DNA of 64,000 nt, taken from contig WIDE01000002.1 of assembly GCA_015039315.1 (NCBI GenBank), forward strand, positions 383,391 to 447,390, written 5' to 3'. Positions 21,940-33,800 of the stretch are shown one piece after another. Source of the DNA: Clavulina sp. PMI_390 (taxonomy: Eukaryota; Basidiomycota; Agaricomycetes; Cantharellales; Hydnaceae). Each line of letters starts with the position of its first letter. Within the stretch, counting starts at the first letter, position 1. The translations under genes and the position numbers were made by a program. The notes under the pieces were generated by a model. The model saw only the letters and a program-made list of their open reading frames with translations, ran no database searches and was not told the origin of the DNA.

Positions 21940-24900
21940 TCAAAGCTCGTGAAAGCTTGAGCTGATCAAGACATCGAATGGGTCTATATCATCATCTTCG
22001 GGCGTCGTGACATACCAGAAGATGGACAGGAAGGTAATCATGAAGAAGAACTTCCAGTGAGCCCTGAAGATGTTTGAGAAGAAGCCTAACACGAGTCCAA
22101 CACCGGTTGACAGTGCGCGGAACAGGATGAAATGAGAGAGATATTGGCCGAATTGGTATCCGGTCCACCAAACCCACACAAGGCTCGTCAGGATGGTGCC
22201 AAGTATACCCATGATCAACAAGGCGAGGAACCAGAGGACGATCTGAATGGGTCTGGGAAGGATCACCCAGATTGGGTGAAGGAAAAACTGGACAAGGAAG
22301 GCCAATGTGCTGAGAATATACTCGATAAGTGGGCCAAGGACCTCGCGAGCCCAGGGGGGAAGACTGGATATATATGGAAGGGTGGTCTGCCCAGTCACGG
22401 ATAGCTGCCGAGCGAGGTCAAAGTTGCGGGACAACTAAGTGGAGAGTCCAGGGATTGAGATTAGGAGACGAAAGCAATGCAGAAAGCCATACAACACTCA
22501 CCTCGGGATATACAGTATCAATCTGCATGGCGACTGTGGTGTGCAGTAACTTGAGACTGACAACGGCTTCCTCTAAAGAAGTCTTCTTGATCTTGAGCAT
22601 CTCTAGCTTCTCCGAAACACTATCCCACCAGTGCTCTAGCCTATCCTGCCAGGCTGTAACCTCTTGGACCAATTGGTCAGAATCTTGAACGATCACAGAC
22701 TCCAACCATGGAATCTTGCCAGCTCTCGCATGAGACAAGAATTGTTTGACAATGGCCACGCGCTTGACACGGTATGCATGGAGAGCTTCGACGACCTCGT
22801 AGGCCTGTGTGTAATACCCTGAAAAAGGTACAAAGGCTTCGAGAAGCTCCATCGAGACCTCCTCGTCATGTTGACCGATCTCAGACGAGAGTAGCTTCCG
22901 TACGCTCATGAACTCAACCATCTCTGCCCGGGTATCGAGTGCTGCCCGACTTAAATGATCGTTTTGCATGCGGAGTTGGGTGAGGAGCCTAAAAGATAAT
23001 AAATGATTAGCTGGCAGCATTTTAGGACAGAATCTAGGCCTTACAACTGGCGTTCTGCGTAATGATCACGAAGCGTTCGCTGCGTCTCCTCCCACTTAGA
23101 TGATACCACCTGTGGGTTAGCCGGCTCTGTCCGAGGAAATTGTGATAAGAATCCTGCAGTGAAGGCATGCGTGCCAGCAGCCATGCGTTTTGGTAACTCA
23201 TCCACGTCAGGAGCCTCTTCACCCCCCGAGGTTGCCGACTGCACGTCCTTCGAGGACGATCCCAGTATATTTCCAGTGTTCCGTCGAGAGAAAAGTGGCG
23301 ATACCCAATTTGGTTTGCCGAATCCTCGAGTAAGAGCACCGTAGCGACCAGGACGATAATCATCTTCGCTAGCAGAGACCAGATCTGGCCGTGATGACCC
23401 TGTTGTTCTCCTCCGATCGCTGCGCCTGTGATCGCTCCGCATGAAAACGTCATCGGCATCGGTGACGCCTTCAGATAGCGACATCTCAGAGCTTCCGGGA
23501 TCGTCGCTGTAAACCCCGGTCCCTCGTCGTGCTCGCCCAACGATCTGGCTCGCACCGGCGAGGTTATGTCGACTACTGGACGGTGAAAAGGAGAACTCGG
23601 TTGCCCCTAGGGGAGGAGAAGATGGGCCATCCAAAGTCGGACTAGTCGGCCGTGAAGTGCGAGTGAACACACGGCGGGGATCACGAATGTTACTCAGTCC
23701 GCTAAGTGAGAGCCGGAAGCCCTTTACGCTACTACGCGGAGATGTCGTCGTTGTATCAGGCAGAGCTTGTTGGAAGGATCGTCTCCCGCCTATACTTGCA
23801 TTGTCTTGATCCTTCGAACTAGCGCGTTCCAATTCTGCAAGCGATGCGAAGCGTTCAACCTCAATCGACGGTACACGCACACCGTTACCGCCCTCCAGTG
23901 ACGCTCTTGGAGATGACGTAGATAGAATACTACGGGGCGCAAGAGGCTTGGGAGACGGCATAGGTTTCGGCTGAGGCACAGGAAGTTGACGATAGAGAAC
24001 ATAATCCTGGACAACCTGGGCTGTGACGTGCCATTCCTTGCTGTCTCGGCGGCCGGATGGATGGATGAAGCGAGAATGCAAGGAAGAGAGATGGGGAAGC
24101 CACAAGAGCTGGGCGGCCTCGGTTGCATAGTTTGTCGACTCTGTGCGCTCCATCATGGAGGAACGGAATCTTGCCCCACCCAGTTCTGGCGACGTATCAT
24201 TAACCTCAGTCATCATAAGGTGACGAAGGTCTCGCCGTCTACTGTCTGACATATCTCTTCTCCATTTGATGACCTTGATGAGGTCAGGAAGTTCCTCCCC
24301 CTTGTCCAGTGCTCCGTAGATGAGGCGGTAACGAGTCTCAAGTTGAGCTTTGACGGCCCTAGTACGTTCAAGAGTGCCTTGAGACAGCTCGCTCCGGTAC
24401 TTGTCGATACGGTTCTCTACGCGTCTACGTAAGTGACGCGTATTGGGACCAGCGGCGAGAAACGCGTACCTGCACGCAACTCCTGTATTGCTCGAGCGGA
24501 CTCCAATGGTGAGGCATTCGACGGTTTCGTCGTGCGCTGAGAAGGGTGTTTACCCATTTTGTCCTTGACATCTGTGAACACGGAGCTGATACGGCGACGA
24601 TTAGAGGAAGCAGGGCGTAAGGGAGGTCCATCTTCCCAGGATGGTGATGAGGGCAAGCGAGGAGAGGGTGTTTGTCTTGGAAATTCAACCCGGGGCGGCG
24701 TTTCCACCGGTGCCGGAAGGTGTAGAAGGGGAGGTGGGGGTTGCTGGGGGTCATGGGAGGGAGAAGGTAAGTCAAGTTGGGTGGGAGGAAGGGAGGCAGG
24801 GTTAATGTCATCAACTCTGGCTTCAAGCTCAGCAATGCGTGCTCGGGTAGCGGGGTCTACATATATGGTAAGTAAACTCTAAAAATAAAAGGAGTGCAAT

Positions 24901-25338
24901 TTCACATGAAGCCTTACCTAGCATTGAGGGGTCATCAAGCAAACCCAGCCCGTAGTCGATTGTTCGAGCGTCTCGACGAGTACCAGACTTGCGAGAGCTT
25001 CGCTTCTTTTTCGAACCATCGTTGCGTCGGCTCGAGGATGGTCTGGGCACGTCCCCGTTTGGATCGTTTGCAGAGAAGCTGTGGGTGCGCTTGGGCAGTG
25101 CTCCACTTGAGGAGACCCTCGAATTTGCTAGCGAGGGTCGAGGATGGAGGCCTGAGTAACGTTTGGACGGACTGTCCATTCTCCGTGGGGTCGGTGAGTC
25201 TTTGGGCGGACCAAAGGTGACTGAGTTGGATCGAATATGGACTGGACTGCTCGGTCGTCGGACACGCGCATCACCGGCAGCATCACTGTCTGAGTCCCTT
25301 AGTCGCGCAGCAGACGAGCTTTCAGCACGACTGGCCAT
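21940..25338 (-). CDS. Large membrane-anchored protein with disordered N-half and coiled coil
   Basis: Unrecognised protein of about 1,000 residues. From the start at 25338 the first 300 residues are Ser/Arg/Pro rich (SKKKRSSRKSGTRRD), with one possible helix IAELEARVDDI. A middle exon starts near 24400 with a helical stretch (DKYRSELSQGTLERTRAVKA) and continues into the long exon ending at 23041, which has LLWLPHLSSLHSRFIHPSGR and then a Ser-rich phosphosite-like region. After a splice, a long amphipathic helical block follows (about 23010-22510) with LRMQNDHLSRAALDTRAEMV and EKLEMLKIKKTSLEEAVVSL. The last exon gives four or so hydrophobic segments, including IQIVLWFLALLIMGILGTIL and FMITFLSIFWYV, then an acidic tail EDDDIDPFD. 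This suggests a C-terminally embedded ER or nuclear-envelope protein, perhaps a tether or scaffold. Exon joins are supported by continuity of composition only. Confidence 0.7.
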
Positions 25339-25567
25339 GGGTTATGCTGCGGGTCTTTGGTAGCATTCAGGCTGAGCCTGATGCCAACACCAAAATTCCG
25401 CGAGGGTTCAGGTCAGGTCCAAGGGGGCAAAACGGATGCAATGATGACGGACAGCACGTGAAAACCCCCTCGAACCAAACAAACAACCCCGATGGTTTGC
25501 ATCCCTCCTGCCCCGATTTTTCTCTGCAGGCCAATCTGACTAGGGATCGGCAGCCTCTTCCTAGGTC

Positions 25568-27894
25568 AAAAAATGCGGTTGGGCTCGGACATGCCATATT
25601 GAACAAAAAAGCAAAGGATGCCAGAGAAAAACGAAAGAACCCGGACGTAAATGCTTTTCTTTCTGCTTGTTTAGAAGTGTGCTGTATGCTGAAGTGGCAC
25701 ATAAACTTAGCGATTTGCAGACGTAGATTCAACTACACGCCTTCAGTCGGTAACATATGAGCGTGACCTCGACGATTTCCTCAATACCGCTCAGCTAGCA
25801 GACACAGAATTCACTGCTGGTGAGTAAAAGTTTTCGAGCTTCAGCTATGTCAAGAGCTAATATCATCCAATAGAAAAGCAGAATGTGAAAATTATATCTG
25901 CTCCTGGGGTGGGCTCTTCTTCTGCAGCCAACCCTTTCCTCCTTTCCGCAGACGAGGAGCGAGCCGCTTTGAGCAAGCATTCACATTACAAGAAGGCCCT
26001 GCGAGTTCCAAGACGGCCTCCATGGACTAAATCAATGACAGCGGCAGAGGTCGACAAGCAAGAGAGAGTCGCATTCCTTGAGTGGCGCCGGAGTCTAGCA
26101 CAGTGAGTCAGCAAGGGGACCAGCGCTCGAATAGTACTCAACCATCACGATTACATATTCCAGATTGCAAGAATCCGAAGACCTGATGTTTACTCCATTC
26201 GAACGGAACCTCGAGGTATGGAGGCAACTCTGGCGGGTTCTAGAGCGCTCCCACTTGGTCGTCCAAATAATCGATGCTCGTAACCCTGCACGATTCCGCT
26301 GCGAGGACCTCGAGGACTATGTACATGATGTTGAGGGGCCAGAAGGAGAAAAGGGAACCGGGAGGGGATACCGGAAAGCCCTGCTGCTCGTCAACAAAGC
26401 AGATCTTCTCAGTCTGGAACAACGGTCCGTTCAATGCCTTCATACCTCGTCCCAATCTATCTGATGATAATGAGTAGGCGGCAATGGGCCGATTACTTTG
26501 AGAAGAATGGCGTTCAGTTCGCTTTCTTTTCCGCCCTAAACGCCAAAGAGCTCCAAGAAGCTCGTGCTGCCGCTGAAGAAGCAGCGCGGCGGGAGGCAGG
26601 AGAAGAAGACGAAGACGAAGAAGAAGAAGAAGTGGAAACGGAGAGCGATTCTGACTACGAGGACGAAGACAGTTTCTCTAGCGAAGATGAAAATGTTGGA
26701 AAAGCTGCCCGAGCGGAAGAGGAAGCGAAAATTGTTGACCAGGATCCTCGCACAAGAGTCCTCACTGTCCTGGAACTGGAGGACTTGTTCATCAAATCAG
26801 CCCCCGATCTTTCCCGTATGTCAAATTTTATCGTCGATTATCCCTCAATAACTCACATGGTTTGCATAATCAGTCTTTACTCCCCCAGGTGGCCAAGTCC
26901 CAAAGCTGAATGTTGGCCTTGTCGGTTATCCTAATGTCGGCAAATCAAGCACGATCAACGCGCTCATTGGTGAAAAGAAAGTCAGCGTATCATCGACCCC
27001 CGGAAAGACGAAGCATTTCCAGACCATCCACCTCTCACAATCAATCATGCTCTGCGACTGTCCTGGTCTGGTTTTCCCCCAGTTTGCTACCAGCAAAGCC
27101 GAGCTTGTATGTGACGGCGTTCTTCCCATCGATCAGATGCGAGAGTACACGGCACCGGTCGAGCTTGTTGTCAGGAGAATCGTGACGCCAGTCATCGAAG
27201 CGATTTATGGACTGAGCATTCCAAGAAAACTAGCCGATGAGGGTGGAGATGGCAAAATTCATGCTGAAGACCTACTCAAAACTTACGCTGGTACGTTTGA
27301 ACCCAGCGGAGCTACGCCACTAGTGCTTCGGCTGATTTATCCATTCTTATAGTTGCGCGTGGTTTCACGAGGGCGGGCCAAGGTAACCCTGACGAGGCTC
27401 GCGCAGCCCGTTACATCCTCAAGGATTACATCAATGCAAAGCTCCTCTTCTGCCATCCACCCCCTGGCGGCATCTCAGGGGACGAGTTCAACGCAGGTCA
27501 GCAAGCCATCACGCTGGAAGCTCTTGAGCGCGCTGGGAAGAAGAAGGCTCCCACCACTCGCGTCACCAAGGACGCCGTCACCTATACGGGGCCTGCATCA
27601 TCATCTCCTCTGACAGCCAATAAGGGGCCCGCAGGGCAGAGTGCACGCTCAAAGAGATTGGATGATGATTTCTTCGCAGAGGGTACAGGTCTATCAGACA
27701 CACCATTCAGGAAGAGTGGAAAGGCTGCTACAGGTGGGGAAGCATTTGTGCGCACGATGAGCTTTCCGCACCAAAAGGTAATTGGAAATGATGGAAGACC
27801 AATCGAGGGCGGCCTCCACATTCCGATTCCAGTGGGGAAGAAACACTTCAAAGGAGCACGGACTAAACATCGGAGTGGTAAAGGGTATGATTAA
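25568..27894 (+). CDS. LSG1: Large-subunit GTPase Lsg1 (circularly permuted)
   Basis: Cytoplasmic GTPase that releases the export adaptor Nmd3 from the 60S ribosomal subunit. The G motifs appear in permuted order, as in the YlqF/Lsg1 class: LLVNKADLL (G4) first, then GYPNVGKSSTINALIG (G1 P-loop) and MLCDCPGLVFP (G3). The N-terminus has AVGLGHAILNKKAKDAREKR and, after an intron, YERDLDDFLNTAQLADTEFT, both typical of Lsg1. An acidic Glu/Asp-rich insert (near 26570-26700) separates G4 from G1, as in other eukaryotic Lsg1. The C-terminus ends with a basic HFKGARTKHRSGKGYD. The exact start is unresolved: the frame is open upstream to an ATG at 25344, but the conserved part begins at about 25568 just after a tag-like acceptor, so a short unseen first exon is likely. 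Confidence 0.92.
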
Positions 27895-28392
27895 TCAGAG
27901 ACCCCGATGTAACATCGATACAGCTGTATTCCATGGCCATTTCTCGTATCAGCCTACTCATTCCAAGTCAAAACTTTACTCTGGCTGTCGTCTGTGTTAT
28001 GGTCTCGACGTCGATGCATTTCCAATCTTTTGCGATTTGGGTAGAGACGATTGCAATCTAAGAATTATTTGATAAGAATGGAGCAAACATGTGCAGGGTG
28101 TTAGGGCGGAACCTTCAAACAGACAGATGTAAATTGGAGTACTAGGAACGAAGGGGCATGGGTGAGGGCGTCAGTTGCGGTTGACGGCGTAGTCGGAGGG
28201 GCTCTGTACCTCTCTGGATTCGTCTCCTTGCCCAAAGTGCTAGCTAGTGTTGCTTCGGTAGTCGTCCTATCAGGGACAGCTGGAACACCCTGCAACGACA
28301 TGGCTCAGGGCCTCAGGCAAGCTTCTCTGTCTGTCAAGTCACTTGTCACGAGGCTGTGACATCATCATCCTGCCTGCCCTCAGACGACCTGC
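27895..28392. other. Intergenic region before the lipase gene
   Basis: 3' UTR of LSG1 and promoter of the lipase gene. No convincing open frame. Confidence 0.4.
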
Positions 28393-30664
28393 ATGTCGTC
28401 AGGTCTGAGGGATCCAAACAGCCTATCTGCAAGGCTCGATAACTTATTGGATAATTCTCGCTCGCCCAGCCCTAATTCTGAAATGCTTCGCGCGTCGACA
28501 TCGACACTTCGGCCTCTGGCAGCAGCACACGCCAGCAGCTCCAAGCTCCTATATCCTCAGCCGGCCATCGATGCTCTTCCCCCAAGTCCATCCGCATCTT
28601 CGCATCATGGTAGTCCTTCTCGGATGGATCAATCACTGCCCTCAAGCTCTGCCTCTACATTTGAAGACGAGGAATCAAGAGAGTTGAGCAAAGCTTTGCA
28701 AGAGGCGTTGACAACGGACTGCACTCAACCGTCCCGACATGGTACACACTCCCGTTCCGCGTCAATACATCGGTCAGACGCCGCCCGGCCTCTTCCTAAT
28801 ATGCTTGGCATGCCAGTGCGGGCGCCACCATTACTGGACCTCGCAAGACAAACCACGCTCGCCAATTCCTCCCTATCCGAGTTATCCCTCCCACCTCGCC
28901 CTTCCGACCCCGAATCTGATGATCTCGAATACAATCCAATTAAATCTTCTACTCCCACTCTAATTCGACAAAATACCCCATCTAGAACATCTATTGATTC
29001 GTTACGGACTATTCAATCGCGAAGCCTGCACACATCGGCGCCGAGCGAGACTCGGCCTTCTTTTGCGCCTGGGTGGTGGTTCCAACATAAGCAAGATGTG
29101 GAGCCACTGCTAGACGACAAGGACAAAGATGATGCTGTCGAGACCTCCGAAGACAAACTAAGAAAACGATGTGAGTCTTGCTGTTCTATCCCCTACAACC
29201 TTGGGGCCGGGTTGACGATTCTTGTCGTAATAGATTTGGCTCCAAAAGAAGCCTGTGTTCTTGCCCATGGCCTCCTTGGCTTCGACTCTGTTTCTGTTGC
29301 CACCATTGGTATTTCATACTGGCGGGGCATCAAGGAGGCATTGGAAGCTATCGGATGCGAGGTTTTGATTGCCAGGGTGCGCTCTTTGGCTTGTTTCGTC
29401 TTCCTCCGCTGACTTCGTATGAACAGGTTCCTGCAACTAGCAGTATCCAGGAAAGGGCTACCGTGCTAGAGTCAATCATTTCACGGGTCCGTGCTTCATT
29501 TCCACCGCTCCCTTGTCAACGTAACTAACCCGTAGATTCAGGAGCTCCCTGGTCGCAAAGTCCATCTCATTGGTATGTATACTTCTTCGTCTTAATGCTC
29601 AGCGCGATATGCTAACGGAACGCTCTAAGGTCATAGCATGGTATGATTACTGCCTAGCCATGATGGAAATCGTGCTCACTGATGGCTCTAGGGTGGTTTG
29701 GACTCAAGATATCTCGTTAGCAAGTTGCGAAGTGATCGGTTTACTCCCGTATCTGTGACGTGCATTGCCAGTCCTCACCGAGGCTCCAGCTTTGCCACGA
29801 CTTTTCTTGAGATGTTGGGTCGTAAGTTTCGCAACGTGTTTCGTATACGCACACCTTCTCATTCATATGATCAAACATCTAGAGGAACGTTTACCGCAAT
29901 TCCTTCAATTCCTCGACCTATTACCAAATGGCGGAGGCGATGGGAAAGCTTTCGAATCCCTGACTCCAGAGGCTATGGCACAGTTCAATGAGGAAACACC
30001 TGACGCACCTGACGTCGACTATTTTTCGTTTGGAGCTAGCTATAACCCTGGCTTGATTGATACTTTCAAGTAGGTTTTCTGGCACCAACATTGACTGAGA
30101 GACTCACTGGAAACTACAGGTGGCCACACAGTGTCATTCTGGAAGCGGAGGGTCCAAATGATGGCCTTGTCTCCGTCAAGTCATCAAAATGTGCGCTGTT
30201 GCTTGATAGCTCTATGCTTGTTGCTGACCCAATTCTAGGGGGCAAATATGTAGGAACTATCGAGAATGTGAATCACCTGGATCTGGTAAGTGGCACTGGG
30301 GACTCTACTTTTCAATTTGCTAACGCCCTTTATTATGGTTGAATAACCTAGGTGGGCTGGGTGAATCATGCAAGGTTTGCATGGGCTGACTTGGTTAGTA
30401 TTCAGATTTGTGGCATGAATCAACATTGACAACAGATACTGCCTGGAATAGACGGGAAAATCAATAAAATTCCGACCCGCGACATTTTATCTCGAGATTG
30501 TGGACATGCTTGCCCAGAAAGTGGAGGGCCAGAAGAAGCATACAACAACCAATGGCCATTCAGAGGCTATTCAAGATTCATCCCAGGTGGATACAAATGC
30601 AAATGTGGATACCCCTCCAGCTCCTCCCACACCCACTGTCCCAGAGCCTGCAAGACAAGCATAG
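28393..30664 (+). CDS. Alpha/beta-hydrolase lipase with long disordered N-terminus
   Basis: Predicted triacylglycerol lipase or related ester hydrolase. The first exon (28393 to about 29170) encodes roughly 260 residues of Ser/Pro-rich disorder with no signal peptide, ending in an acidic patch (DKDKDDAVETSEDK). The catalytic domain follows across several introns: VLAHGLLGFD (oxyanion HG), YWRGIKEALEAIGCEVLIAR, then IGHSMGGLD with the nucleophile Ser in GHSMGG, CIASPHRGSSFA (lipase 'SPHxGS' strand), EGPNDGLVSVKS for the Asp region and IENVNHLDLVGW with the probable catalytic His. The architecture resembles class 3-unrelated bacterial-type LipA/lipase 2 hydrolases, and without a signal peptide it probably acts inside the cell, maybe at lipid droplets or mitochondria. 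The tail is Pro/Thr rich and ends TAG at 30662. Confidence 0.85.
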
Positions 30665-30861
30665 AATAGCAGCAGTGATATGTTGTAATTTAAAACCTAT
30701 TATTCATTGCCAAAGCCAAGCGCCGGCCCGTTATGGAAAGCAGTGGCGGTGCAACCCTGCTATTCTGAGGCCGTTTGTCAACTCTGTTCCTCCTTCTGCT
30801 GGTCTCGATACAGAAGACCACCTAACCCCAGGGCCCGTTGTGTCAAGGACACCTGAGCTCG

Positions 30862-33800
30862 ATGTCTGATGACTCGCCCACACCTACCAACGAAAGTCGG
30901 CTCTACCCTCCTCTTACACCTACGCGGCGTTTCTGGGTTGAACTACCTCAGCCAGCATCGTGGCGCAATGGCCACGTAAACAAGAACCAGAAAGCTTCGC
31001 CTGCAGAAACGTTAATAACGATATCCGATGAGAGCGAAGATGAAGTCGAGGATGACCCTGTCGGCGACCTTGACAAGCTCGAGCTGCAAGAGATTGTGGC
31101 AGAATTCACTTGGCCCAACGGCAGGAAGTATTATTACGCGCGCACTCGTGATGAGGTGGTACGAAAGGTAAGTCTTATGTTCGTCTCCGACTGATATATA
31201 GGTTTTTGACGCGCTTTTTGTGCGTCTGCAGTTCACGCCAAACCTCATGCGACAATATTTCCCGGAACTGCTGGATGAATATGGTGCGCAAAATACCAAT
31301 ATTCGCGTGTTAATAAACTCACGACTCTTCCATAGAGGAGGATAAAGCCGCTGGTCATCTAGAAAAAGACTTCGATCCGAGGTCTTCTGTCGTGCTCCCA
31401 AAGGATCGACCTCCCCTCCCTTCGAATCACAAAGCTACCCGACGACCTACGCGAGCCGATTATTCATGGGATATACCATCAGGAAGCGATGAGGATGAGG
31501 AGGATGAGCTCGAGTCCGACGATATGACCCCTCCTGTTCGTATCACGCGCTCAGCGAGGAACCCGCCAGTTCTCAGCCCTCGCAAGTCACGGAGACGCAA
31601 TCCCCCAGTATCCTATTCGCGCGCTCTATCAGATCCAATATCTGTGAGCGACGATGCGAGCGAAGAGGCAGCACCTGTACCGCGTCAAAAGGCGCGCAAG
31701 GGACCGCGTGCAGCTGCCGAATACGCCATCGTCACCCCTTTCTCCGTGTATGCGACCGAATCTGACGGTGCTGACGGTCCTTTGTATACGCATATGCCAA
31801 ATTGCGTAAAATGTGGAACTGCGCCTACGCACATGCAAAAACCGAAAGGGCGGGGGCGGAAGCGTAAGCTCGATGAATTCGAGATGGGCGAGGAGGAAAT
31901 CATTTCCAGTAAGGGAGGTTGGGTTGCTTGCAAATTCTGTTGCCAGGCTGTCCATTTTGGGTGCCTTGCTAAGGCTACCCGCGATCAAATGATCAGGGAC
32001 ATTCGGAAGCTCGAGGAGAAATCCCAGCTTCGTGATTCGGATAGTGATGATTTCGATTCTCCTCCCCCCAAGAGGAAAGATCTATCAGCTCTCGAAACGA
32101 CCTCCTATATCTGTTCATCTTGCTCTGATATGAGTCCTTGCCTCGGTTGCTCTGAAATGCTTCCCCAGTCTCACTCTACAAACCCTTCACTACCCTCGCC
32201 TGATCCAGTTCCCCAGTCAGATCCTGTGGGCCCACCCTCCGTCAAACATGTGGCACAGTCACAGCCTCCCCCTCCCCCTCCCCTTCTTTTCCGGTGTGTG
32301 ACCTGCCGCCGAGCAGCTCACTATCAGCATCTGCCGCCCCTGCAGGCCGATGAGGACACCAAGCTTTCCCCCGCAAGGATAGCAGCGGAATATCATGACT
32401 TCGGTTGGCAGTGTAAGGATTGTCACTCCTGGGTTTATCCAGTGGACTGCATTTTAGCATGGCGTCCGTACCCTGCCAAAGCCCAAGAGCCCAAACTTGC
32501 ACCTGGCGAATTCCCCCAAGTGAAAGGTTTCCTGCCTCGAGAGTACTTGGTCAAGTGGGAGGCCCGTAGCTTCAAGTAGGTCGCAAAGATTCGGTTGTGT
32601 CCTATCTCGTCCATGAGCTCTAACCAAACTACGCAGGCGTGTTGAATGGGTCCCGCATCGTTTTCTTGCCGCTCGTGCAGAACCAAAGTTGAATAATTTC
32701 CTCCGCGGCAAAGGCACAAAGTCACGGCCTCAGTTACTCGAATATTCATCTTCCGAGGTGCAGGAACGTCTTGCTGCCCGAGCCAAAGCTACTGGTGCCA
32801 CCTACGAGCCCATTCATAACACAATCCCCCGTTTGTTGGATGATGATCTACAACTCGAAATCACTCCATCTTCTGATCCTGACGCTGAGCTCCGAATACC
32901 AGCGGCATGGAAAACTGTTGATCGCATTCTTGACGTCCTTTTCCTAAAGAGAAGGTCGAAGTCTGCCCCCAAGCGAGAACCAATGAAAAAGAAGACTAAC
33001 CAGATCGTCACCTCTGACGAGGAAAGCGGCCAGGAAGACGAGAATGATGACGAGAAAGTGGAGATTATCGACGGAGTCAAGCTTGACAACCTGCTCACTG
33101 AAACGTGGGCGCAGCGAAAAAGACGTAACGGTGAAATCACTTCGAGAGATTGCAAGGATGTAGTCTGGGCTTTCATCAAATGGCTCGACCTACCGCATGA
33201 ATCTGGTTCGTCCTGCATTTTCTGTTGTTTGTTTCCATTACTCAACTTGTTTGTCGTCAAGCTACATGGGATACTCCTCCGACAGACGAGGAAGGTGCTA
33301 GATCATTTCGAGCTGCCTTTGACAATCTGGTCCTCGCTCGGAGTGTGTTTGTTCCTGTGTTGACGAGGGAGCTCGAGCGTCGTCGAGATGATCGAAAACC
33401 AAAGCAGTTTGGCCCAATGGTGCAGCCCGATTGGCAGCCAGAACCTTTGAAACTCAAGCCTTTTCAGGTATTGCACCCCTTATTTTACGCTTCTGGGACA
33501 CGAATGGCTCATTGTCGTCTAGCTGGACGGACTCAGGTGGCTATTCAACTGCTGGTGGAATCATCAGCACTGTATTTTAGCTGACGAAATGGGTCTGGTA
33601 AATGAATCACTTCCTCTGGGGCTGAGTCTCGCCATGACGCCGTTCATTTTCTTTCCAGGGGAAGACTGTGCAGATTGCGACCTTCATAGGAACACTTGTC
33701 AGAGAGAAGAAGATCTTCCCAATCCTCATCGTTGTACCCAACTCCACTATAACCAACTGGGTTCGTGAAATGGAGCTCTGGGCCCCTGGCGTTCGTGTGG

